Assembly: GCF_024722015.1 (NCBI RefSeq)
Contig: NZ_JANQBD010000015.1
Coordinates: 168,139-232,138 of the forward strand
Direction: 5' to 3'
DNA length: 64,000 bases
DNA from: Paenibacillus radicis (ex Xue et al. 2023)
GTDB taxonomy: Bacteria > Bacillota > Bacilli > Paenibacillales > NBRC-103111
Shown in pieces: positions 1-6,919 of this stretch (position 1 is the first letter of the stretch; every line of letters begins with the position of its first letter). Below the pieces are notes generated by a model. It did no database searches. It was not told where the DNA came from and saw only the letters and a program-made list of their open reading frames with translations. Both the position numbers and the translations under genes were made by a program.

Positions 1-2
1 AG

Positions 3-344
3 TATCCTTTTGTGCTGCGTGAGCAAGGCTCGGGTACTCGCAGAGTGATGGAGGAAGAGCTGGCAAGGGCAGGCTTCGATCCGACCGATATGAAAATTGT
101 CATGGAGCTGGGCAGTACAGGAGCAGTCAAATCAGCAGTCGAAGCGGGGCTGGGCATTTCAATCCTGTCTCAGTCGTCTCTTAAGCATGAGGCAGCATTA
201 GGCGTGCTTGTGATAAGAAAAATAGAAGGAATCCGCTTCTCGCGAAGCTTCTATGCAATTTATTTGAATTCTACCATTTTGCCGATCTCGGCGGTTACTT
301 TTGTTACTTTTTTGCGGGAACGGGATTTGAGTCAGTGGATGTAA
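3..344 (+). CDS. LysR-type transcriptional regulator, C-terminal part (partial)
   Basis: The frame is open from the window edge, so the gene starts upstream and only about 113 codons are visible. The peptide opens with YPFVLREQGSGTR, the hallmark LRExGSGTR stretch of the effector-binding domain of LysR-type regulators of the CysB/CysL group, and continues with the second lobe (MKIVMELGSTGAVKSAV, then GLGISILS). This is the ligand-binding half; the N-terminal helix-turn-helix lies outside the window, so the target and effector cannot be named. It ends 34 bases before the next gene. Family call is firm, specificity unknown. Confidence 0.85.
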   Translation, partial: YPFVLREQGSGTRRVMEEELARAGFDPTDMKIVMELGSTGAVKSAVEAGLGISILSQSSLKHEAALGVLVIRKIEGIRFSRSFYAIYLNSTILPISAVTFVTFLRERDLSQWM

Positions 345-378
345 GGGGAAATTGTACATAATTTTAGGAGGATACGCA

Positions 379-1260
379 ATGCTTTATGCAGATTTACATA
401 CACATACATCGGCATCGGACGGGACACAGCCATCCTCGGAAAATATCCGGCTTGCCGTGAAAGCGGGTCTGGCGGGAATTGCCATTACCGATCATGACAC
501 GGTCGCAGGGATTGACGAAGCATTGGAAGCAGGTAGTCAAAGTGGAATTACTGTTATTCCCGGCGTTGAAATCAGCACTGTATTTGAGGGGCAAGATATT
601 CACGTACTTGGTTATTGGATTGATCATACAAATCCACTGTTTCTGAGCCGGTTAACCTCGCTCCGAGACGTCCGTGAGCAGCGCAACGTGATGATGATTG
701 AACGTCTGAATGAGCTTGGCTTGCAGGTCACGATGGAAGATGTATGGGCCTCTCTGGAAACGTCCAAGAAGGCAGATGAAACGATAGGCAGGCCGCATAT
801 TGCGGATGCGCTGCTGAAGAAGGGGTATGTGAGCTCGATAGCGGAGGCCTTCGATCGCTATTTGGGTAATGGAGCGGCAGCTTACGTCAATCCGCCGCGC
901 ATAGAGCCTTTTACCGCTATCGAGTGGATACTGGAAGCAGGGGGAGTGCCCGTTCTGGCCCATCCTGGGCTGTACGATCTGGATGAGCTGATCCCTCGGC
1001 TTGCAGACGTCGGCCTGGCGGGATTGGAGGTATATCACTCTGATCATTCTCCAGAGCAGGAGAAGCATTATCAATCCATTGCCGAGCAGCTTGGGCTTAT
1101 TATGACGGGCGGCTCTGATTTTCATGGAGAGCGCGGCGGTGTTGTGTTTCACGCTCCGGTTGGGGCGCGCAAAGTTGAAATGTCGGTAGTGAAGCAACTG
1201 GCAGAGGCGAAGCGGACGACAACCAAGCAAATGCCAAGCGACAATACCGAGGAGGCTTAA
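379..1260 (+). CDS. PHP-domain metal-dependent phosphoesterase (RNase AM / YciV type)
   Basis: A 293-residue PHP (polymerase and histidinol phosphatase) protein. Near the N terminus it has DLHTHTSASDGT, then ITDHDT, PGVEIST, a GRPHIADAL segment, LAHPG and finally GGSDFHGE: the ordered His/Asp/Glu ligands of a trinuclear metal site. Relatives hydrolyse 3',5'-nucleotide bisphosphates or trim RNA 5' ends; that specific activity is inferred from the family. An upstream in-frame start exists 27 bases earlier, but AGGAGG placed 7 bases before this ATG decides the start. The gene abuts galU by two bases, so the two are probably cotranscribed. Confidence 0.9.
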   Translation: MLYADLHTHTSASDGTQPSSENIRLAVKAGLAGIAITDHDTVAGIDEALEAGSQSGITVIPGVEISTVFEGQDIHVLGYWIDHTNPLFLSRLTSLRDVREQRNVMMIERLNELGLQVTMEDVWASLETSKKADETIGRPHIADALLKKGYVSSIAEAFDRYLGNGAAAYVNPPRIEPFTAIEWILEAGGVPVLAHPGLYDLDELIPRLADVGLAGLEVYHSDHSPEQEKHYQSIAEQLGLIMTGGSDFHGERGGVVFHAPVGARKVEMSVVKQLAEAKRTTTKQMPSDNTEEA

Positions 1261-1262
1261 AT

Positions 1263-2141
1263 ATGAAGATACGTAAAGCGATTATCCCTGCGGCAGGCTT
1301 AGGAACGCGTTTCCTTCCTGCTACAAAAGCACAGCCCAAAGAAATGCTGCCCATTGTTGATACACCTGCGATACAATATATTGTCGAAGAAGCAATTGCA
1401 GCTGGCATAGAAGACATTATGATCGTTACAGGTCGCAATAAGCGTGCGATTGAAGATCATTTCGATAAATCGGTTGAGCTGGAAATGATACTCGAAGAAA
1501 AAGGTAACCTTGAACTGCTGGAGCTGGTAAAATCAGTCTCCAATCTTGCAGATGTTCATTATATTCGCCAGAAACAACCTCTGGGGCTTGGTCACGCAGT
1601 GCTGTGCGCACGCAAGTTTATCGGAAATGAACCGTTCGCGGTTCTATTGGGTGACGATATTATTCAGTCGAGCCCTCCATTCCTAAAGCAGATGATCAAT
1701 GTATACGAGCAAACGGAAACATCGGTTATAGCCGTGCAGGAGGTCCCTTGGGAGGATGTCGATAAGTATGGTATTGTTTCGCCTGGTGTATGTGGTGAAG
1801 GGTATCAATATGTCGAGGATTTAGTTGAAAAGCCCGAGCGAGGACTAGCACCATCCAACTTGGCTGTTATTGGCAGATATATAATTGCTCCTGAAATTTT
1901 TGGCATATTGGAGAACTGTGAACCGGGGCGCGGAGGAGAAATTCAATTGACGGATGCTCTCCGTATACTTAATACTGAGCAGCAGATGATTGCTTACCCA
2001 ATCCAGGGCAAGCGCTACGATGTTGGAGATAAGCTCGGTTACATTCAAGCGAGCATCGAAATAGCGTTGCAGCGGGAGGATTTACAGGATGCGCTGAAGG
2101 CCTATTTGCAGAAGCTTACGAAATCATGGGGAAATAAATAA
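1263..2141 (+). CDS. galU: UTP--glucose-1-phosphate uridylyltransferase
   Basis: 292 residues, the usual length of bacterial GalU/GtaB. It makes UDP-glucose from glucose-1-phosphate and UTP, a precursor for cell-wall teichoic acid, glycolipid and exopolysaccharide synthesis. The nucleotidyltransferase signature KAIIPAAGLGTRFLPATKA is at the N terminus, followed by KEMLPIVDTPAIQYIVEEA, the metal-binding LLGDDI and the GGEIQLTDAL loop, all canonical. GGAGG lies 7 bases before the ATG, inside the end of the preceding PHP gene. A strong terminator follows, so this gene closes the transcript. Confidence 0.96.
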   Translation: MKIRKAIIPAAGLGTRFLPATKAQPKEMLPIVDTPAIQYIVEEAIAAGIEDIMIVTGRNKRAIEDHFDKSVELEMILEEKGNLELLELVKSVSNLADVHYIRQKQPLGLGHAVLCARKFIGNEPFAVLLGDDIIQSSPPFLKQMINVYEQTETSVIAVQEVPWEDVDKYGIVSPGVCGEGYQYVEDLVEKPERGLAPSNLAVIGRYIIAPEIFGILENCEPGRGGEIQLTDALRILNTEQQMIAYPIQGKRYDVGDKLGYIQASIEIALQREDLQDALKAYLQKLTKSWGNK

Positions 2142-2204
2142 TTACTTGTGTGAGGAATGGGCAGGAGAACTAATTCTATCTATATCAAGCATCGCTTAAA
2201 GCTT

Positions 2205-2245
2205 AAAGCTTCCAGGACGATAAAGACGTTCTGGAAGCTTTTTTG
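2205..2245 (+). terminator. Rho-independent terminator after galU
   Basis: A 14-base stem (AAAGCTTCCAGGAC pairing with GTTCTGGAAGCTTT, one G-U pair) closes a 9-base loop and runs into six T residues. Confidence 0.9.
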
Positions 2246-2292
2246 CTGTAAATAATTTTAGGATCAAGTTAAAACCTGCTCAAATTGGTTCT

Positions 2293-2511
2293 CTATTGGC
2301 TCTCTAATTGGTTCTCTTTGTCGGTAATTCGTGTTCGGCCTCCGTTGATATATCCTCTTGCTAAACGCGAGGCTCTAATCGTGGAGACGATGATAATGGT
2401 TTCATCGCGGGACATCGTACGGTTTTCATAAGAAAAATCAGATAAGTCAGCAATCTGTTCATCGCTATATTTGTCGAATAGGTCAATTAATTCCTCAATA
2501 CTTGCTCTCAT
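2293..2511 (-). CDS. Small orphan protein of unknown function
   Basis: 72 residues, not recognised. The start is chosen because GGAGGT sits 6 bases before this ATG; a longer in-frame extension has no ribosome binding site. The protein begins MRASIEELIDLFDKYSDEQIADLS and later has MSRDETIIIVSTIRASRLARGYING. It is mostly helical by composition, acidic in the first half and basic in the second, with no membrane segment or Cys motif. It lies convergent to galU and divergent from the IMP dehydrogenase gene. Reality as a gene is likely from the start signal and protein-like codons; function is unknown. Confidence 0.6.
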   Translation of the reverse strand: MRASIEELIDLFDKYSDEQIADLSDFSYENRTMSRDETIIIVSTIRASRLARGYINGGRTRITDKENQLESQ

Positions 2512-2722
2512 GATACTACCTCCATATGGGTTGCTATGACCATTATTAAGTAAGTTTTCCTTTACGTCAACATAGGATTGATACATTTTGGGCTGTATGT
2601 TATGATTGTAAAAATTTACCCACATCCAAGCAATGTCAAGCAGTAAGTTTCTTTTGAAAAATTATACTCATGCTTATCAGGTAGTTGTGTTTTGCAAAAT
2701 TCAGAAGGGGGATAATTGAAAA

Positions 2723-4222
2723 ATGGCCTATTACTACATGGAACCGTCGCGGACATTCAGTGAGTTTTTGCTGCTTCCTAACTTATCAACGAAGGATTGT
2801 ACACCTGCGAATGTTGATCTGAAGACGCCGATTGTAAAATTTAAACGGGGGGAAGAGCCGGATATTTCTTTGAATATCCCGTTTGCATCAGCTGTGATGC
2901 AGTCGGTCTCAGACCACAATATGGCCGTTGCTTTGGCGCGGAGTGGGGGAATTGCCTTTATTTTCGGATCCCAGCCGATTGAAGAACAGGCGGCAATGGT
3001 GCGAAAAGCCAAAAGCTATAAGGCCGGGTTTGTAGTGAGCCGCTCCAATCTGACCCCATCTCATACTCTTAAAGATGTACTTGATTTGAAGGAAGAAACC
3101 GGTCATTCTACCGTTGCGGTTACGGATGATGGAACGCCAAAGGGTAAGCTTGTAGGTATCGTAACGAGCAGGGATTATAGAATTAGCCGCGATTCACTAG
3201 ATAAGCCAGTTCATGAATTTATGACTCCGTTCTCTTCTCTAATTTACGGGAACTCGGGTATTTCATTACCTGAGGCCAATGATTTGATCTGGGAGCATAA
3301 GCTGAATTGTTTACCGATTGTGGACAGTCAGCAAAATCTCGACTTTCTGGTTTTCCGTAAAGATTATGACGCCCATAAAGAAAATCCTCAAGAATTGCTT
3401 GATATTAACAAAAGCTATATCGTGGGAGCCGGCATTAATACGAAGGATTATGAAGAAAGAGTGCCTGCATTAGTGGAAGCGGGGGTTGATGTCCTTGTAA
3501 TCGATTCCTCTGACGGGTTTAGCGAATGGCAGCGTGATACTTTACAGTATGTAAAATCAAACTTTAATGTAAAAATCGGAGCCGGCAATATCGTGGATCG
3601 GGAAGGATTTCTGTACTTGGTTGAATCGGGCGCAGACTTTATCAAGGTGGGTGTAGGTGGCGGTTCAATCTGTATTACGAGGGAGCAAAAAGGAATAGGC
3701 CGAGGCCAGGCATCAGCACTTATTGAGGTTGTTGAAGCTAGAAACAAGTATTTTGAAGAAACGGGAATTTATATACCTATATGTTCAGATGGTGGAATTG
3801 TTCACGATTATCATATAACGCTTGCGTTAGCAATGGGTGCTGATTTTGTTATGATGGGCCGATATTTCGCCCGTTTTGATGAAAGCCCGACTCGCAAGTT
3901 GAAGGTAGGCAACAATTTTGTTAAGGAGTTTTGGGGAGAGGGTTCTAACCGGGCGAGAAATTGGCAGCGTTATGACACCGGAGGCAAGCAAGGTCTTGTC
4001 TTTGAAGAAGGTGTTGATTCATACGTACCCTATGCGGGAGGCTTACAAGAAAATCTGGATAAAACAAACAGCAAAATCAAATCGACAATGTGCAACTGTG
4101 GTGCGAAAACTATTGAAGAGCTTCAGCGCAAAGCCCGCATAACAATTGTTTCAGCGACAAGCATTATTGAGGGTGGCGCTCATGACGTTATCTTGAAGGA
4201 AAGCAACTTATCTGGAGAATAA
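2723..4222 (+). CDS. guaB: IMP dehydrogenase, long-form type
   Basis: 499 residues. Oxidises IMP to XMP with NAD+, the committed step to GMP. The catalytic loop GGGSICITREQKGIGRGQ contains the nucleophile Cys (about residue 317); two CBS repeats occupy roughly residues 100-215; the phosphate loop ICSDGGI and GADFVMMGRYFARFDESP follow, then a flap beginning FWGEGSNRARNWQRYD. The Tyr-rich N terminus and the flap differ from the common B. subtilis GuaB type, so this may be a second, divergent copy (inference: the housekeeping guaB of Bacillales normally sits near the origin). It is monocistronic, flanked by terminators on both sides. Confidence 0.88.
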   Translation: MAYYYMEPSRTFSEFLLLPNLSTKDCTPANVDLKTPIVKFKRGEEPDISLNIPFASAVMQSVSDHNMAVALARSGGIAFIFGSQPIEEQAAMVRKAKSYKAGFVVSRSNLTPSHTLKDVLDLKEETGHSTVAVTDDGTPKGKLVGIVTSRDYRISRDSLDKPVHEFMTPFSSLIYGNSGISLPEANDLIWEHKLNCLPIVDSQQNLDFLVFRKDYDAHKENPQELLDINKSYIVGAGINTKDYEERVPALVEAGVDVLVIDSSDGFSEWQRDTLQYVKSNFNVKIGAGNIVDREGFLYLVESGADFIKVGVGGGSICITREQKGIGRGQASALIEVVEARNKYFEETGIYIPICSDGGIVHDYHITLALAMGADFVMMGRYFARFDESPTRKLKVGNNFVKEFWGEGSNRARNWQRYDTGGKQGLVFEEGVDSYVPYAGGLQENLDKTNSKIKSTMCNCGAKTIEELQRKARITIVSATSIIEGGAHDVILKESNLSGE

Positions 4223-4287
4223 ATGCTGAAGTGGATAGCTTAGTTTGATTATTGTCCAAATTGATGAAACAACTCGAATGTAGAACA

Positions 4288-4335
4288 AAGGCACTTCAAG
4301 TCGCAGGGAAGACCGCGGTTGAAGCGCCTTTTTTT
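4288..4335 (+). terminator. Rho-independent terminator after the IMP dehydrogenase gene
   Basis: AAGGCACTTCAA pairs with TTGAAGCGCCTT (one mismatch) across a 19-base loop, followed by a run of seven T. Confidence 0.85.
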
Positions 4336-4455
4336 AGGATAGCCTTTCTAAAGATAAGTTTGCCGGGGTACCCTTTTTATTTCACAAGACAAGCTACCTT
4401 GAGATTGAAATGTATCTTCATTCGATGATCCCTGGAGAATTTGAACGGAGCAAAG

Positions 4456-4590
4456 AGTTCCGCTATTCCATCAGCCTGCCTCAACCTAAGGCGATAGCGG
4501 AAACCGGAATTCCGTTATGTTGGGTAAATAGGAGCATTATGCACAAAATCAGAGCAATAACGGAACTAGCTGTTCCTGTATCACTCTGAT
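4456..4590. repeat. Cluster of inverted TTCCGCTAT / ATAACGGAA motifs
   Basis: Three related blocks lie close together: AGTTCCGCTATTCC, then GCGATAGCGGAAACC followed by GGAATTCCGTTAT, then GCAATAACGGAACT. They are variants of one motif (TTCCG-C/T-TAT) in both orientations and can form alternative hairpins. This looks like a degenerate copy of a dispersed intergenic repeat; I recall similar ATAACGGAA-type units between genes in Paenibacillus genomes, but copy number cannot be counted here. The end of the small minus-strand reading frame below falls inside it. Confidence 0.5.
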
Positions 4591-4759
4591 TTTTGGACTT
4601 TTTAGGTGATAGAGGAACAATTACTTCCGGACTACCCTTCAATTCCGTTGATGCAGTACTAGCGTGTTGTTCAGGGTCATGTGTAGGTGAAGGAGCGATA
4701 GCGTTCACCTGGTCGTCTCCTTCGGTAACTGCTCGGGTATGCAACCTACCTTTGAACAT
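4481..4759 (-). CDS. Possible small tail-anchored membrane protein, unknown
   Basis: 92 residues, not recognised. GGGAGG lies 6 bases before the ATG. The first two thirds are hydrophilic (Lys/Ser/Pro/Thr-rich, with PLSPKKSKNQSDTG), followed by one hydrophobic segment (SSVIALILCIMLLF) close to the C terminus. The last dozen codons run through the inverted-repeat cluster, so the native end may have been replaced by the repeat. It could be a real tail-anchored peptide or a fortuitous frame; an overlapping plus-strand frame has no start signal and was not kept. Confidence 0.4.
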   Translation of the reverse strand: MFKGRLHTRAVTEGDDQVNAIAPSPTHDPEQHASTASTELKGSPEVIVPLSPKKSKNQSDTGTASSVIALILCIMLLFTQHNGIPVSAIALG

Positions 4760-4908
4760 CGTGTTCCTCCCGCTGTAAGTAATTCATTCAAAGGAACTCG
4801 ACTTCAACAGCGGCCGTAATCCTACACCCATCTCTCCAAAGCGCACAAAACGTAGATCGTACATCAAGGATGGCGTAAGACATTTTTCTTGCCTGTCTTA
4901 CAGTACTG

Positions 4909-6735
4909 TTATTTGATGCTTACAGGCATTTGTTTGATTTCTTCAGTATTCGGTGTTACGAATAATGTCTTCTGGTGATCGTAAATGACAAATCCAGGCT
5001 TGGCACCGCTTGGCTTGCGGACATGCTTGATCATTGTTACATCCACGGGCACAAGACTTGATGACTTGGCTTGGCTGTAATACGCCGCCAATTGTGCCGC
5101 TTCATGGAGAGTTGCCTCACCGAATTGTACGCTGCGGATGACTACATGTGAGCCGGGAATATCCTTTGTGTGCAGCCAAGTATCTGCGGATTGGGCCAGC
5201 CGGTTTGTTAAATACTCGTTTTGCGTATTGTTTTTCCCAACATAAATGGGAATTCCCTCGCTAGAAGTAAAGCAGGATAGCAGCGGTTTCTGATTGGCTT
5301 TCTTTTTCCGTGTTTTTTTGCTGCGGTCGCGAATATATCCTTGCTCGATCAGTTCCTCACGAATTTCCTCAATATCGCTGAGCGAAGCGGTGCCAAGCTG
5401 CTGGAGCAGGCTGTCCAAATAAAGAATTTCTTCTTGGGTTTGCAGAAGCTGTTCTTTTACCGCGATTAGACTGTTTTTACTTTTAGTATATTTTTTGAAA
5501 TAACGCTGAGCATTGTCCGAAGGTGTGAGCAGCGGATCCAGTGTAATAAAGATTGGGCGCTGCTCCTCATCGTAATAGTTAATAACTTCGATCTGTTTAT
5601 CACCCTTCTGAACCAGATGCATAGAGGAGGTCAGCAGCTCTCCGATAATTCGAAACTTATCCGCATCTTGGCCTTCCTCCAAGGTTTCTTGAAGCTTCTC
5701 CATTTTTTTCGCATTTTTGTTGCGCTCATTTTGCAGAAATTTCAATAAATCGGATACCCGCTGCTTGACGGTATCCCGTTCAGCCTTGTCTCCATAAAAG
5801 GCTTCCAAGCATTCACTCACAGAAGAATACCGCCTGATCTCACCATTCAGGTGAGTTAGCTCTACTATCGAGAACGCTTGCTTCGCTGTATCAGGCTGCT
5901 CGCAAATGTGAGGTTCTCCGCTGGTTTGCTTGAGATTTTCCATAAGCCCATGGAATGGCTCCCACAAGAGCGCTGCGTTTGCTTCGGGAGTGTTCGCCAC
6001 TGTTAAAGGATACTGCGTGCGATATACAAGCTCTTTGGCTACGAGCGGACTGAGGCCGCTGAATCGGGCAACAAGACGCTGTTCCCATGTTTCTTCATTG
6101 ATCGTTTGTGGTGCCGCTTTGCCAAGGCTATTCAAGCTTTTTAAAACATCCTCTTCTTGCGGAGCCTCTGCTGGCGGTTGCGTGAGCAGAGTGATGAAGC
6201 GCTCCTTATCCACAAGAAACGGATGATTTTTGTACTGCTCAGGTGGGGTGGTATACCTGCTTCCTGGCATGACAATCCGATAGCTGCTGATCGCTGGCGT
6301 TACATGATGAATGCCGTCAATAATGGTATCTGTTGCAGGATCAACCAGAATAATGTTGCTATGCCGTCCCATAATTTCAATAATGATGACTTTGCTGCTG
6401 ACATCACCAATTTCGTCACGTTGACGTACTTGAAGTCGGATGACCCGCTCCAGCCCCGGTTGAGTGATGCTTTCGATGACGCCGCCATCACAATGCTTTC
6501 GAAGCAGCATGCAAAACATCGGAGCTTCCATAGGGTTAGTAAAGGTTTGTTCAGTTACATGAACACGAGGGTATGTGGGATTCGCGGACAGAAGCAGCTT
6601 TACATTGCTGCCTTGAGCGCGAAGCTGCAATACAATATCATTGCCTGATGGCATATGCACTTTATTAATTCGGCCGCCCACGCAGGCCTGCAGTTCCTGC
6701 ACGAGGCTGTGGACGACTAGACCGTCAAACGACAT
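4909..6735 (-). CDS. rqcH: Rqc2/RqcH, NFACT-family ribosome quality control factor
   Basis: 608 residues (B. subtilis RqcH is about 570). Binds stalled 50S subunits carrying peptidyl-tRNA and directs C-terminal alanine tailing. NFACT-N starts at MSFDGLVVHSLVQEL, with RVHVTEQTFTNP and MFCMLLRKH; a coiled-coil middle domain spans roughly residues 280-430; NFACT-R follows with YVGKNNTQNEYLT and DTWLHTKDIPGSHVVI. The start is the ATG giving MSFDG, as in the family, with GGAG 11 bases upstream; an earlier in-frame ATG has no site. Formerly annotated as a fibronectin-binding protein. Divergent from the Ca2+ ATPase, as a neighbour pair in B. subtilis (yloA, yloB). Confidence 0.93.
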   Translation of the reverse strand: MSFDGLVVHSLVQELQACVGGRINKVHMPSGNDIVLQLRAQGSNVKLLLSANPTYPRVHVTEQTFTNPMEAPMFCMLLRKHCDGGVIESITQPGLERVIRLQVRQRDEIGDVSSKVIIIEIMGRHSNIILVDPATDTIIDGIHHVTPAISSYRIVMPGSRYTTPPEQYKNHPFLVDKERFITLLTQPPAEAPQEEDVLKSLNSLGKAAPQTINEETWEQRLVARFSGLSPLVAKELVYRTQYPLTVANTPEANAALLWEPFHGLMENLKQTSGEPHICEQPDTAKQAFSIVELTHLNGEIRRYSSVSECLEAFYGDKAERDTVKQRVSDLLKFLQNERNKNAKKMEKLQETLEEGQDADKFRIIGELLTSSMHLVQKGDKQIEVINYYDEEQRPIFITLDPLLTPSDNAQRYFKKYTKSKNSLIAVKEQLLQTQEEILYLDSLLQQLGTASLSDIEEIREELIEQGYIRDRSKKTRKKKANQKPLLSCFTSSEGIPIYVGKNNTQNEYLTNRLAQSADTWLHTKDIPGSHVVIRSVQFGEATLHEAAQLAAYYSQAKSSSLVPVDVTMIKHVRKPSGAKPGFVIYDHQKTLFVTPNTEEIKQMPVSIK

Positions 6736-6919
6736 GTTGGTTCCAACTCCATTCAAATTCTAGTTTAGATAAGGGCTTAAGAAGATATACTCTATCATGC
6801 CATATTTTCGGCAAAAACTTAAGTCTGCGATCCCATTCCTTCTATTGTGCTATTTTTTAGCTTGTCTGAATACATTTATTTCTAGAGGTTGTTTGATCCT
6901 TTTGGGAGGGAATGAGCAG

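Noticed and set aside
652..1230. Long antisense frame inside the PHP gene
   Set aside because: Shadow of a well-supported gene; no ribosome binding site and no protein-like motifs.
6797..6919. 41-codon N-terminal extension of the Ca2+ ATPase
   Set aside because: No ribosome binding site, not part of the family; GGGAGG marks the downstream ATG.
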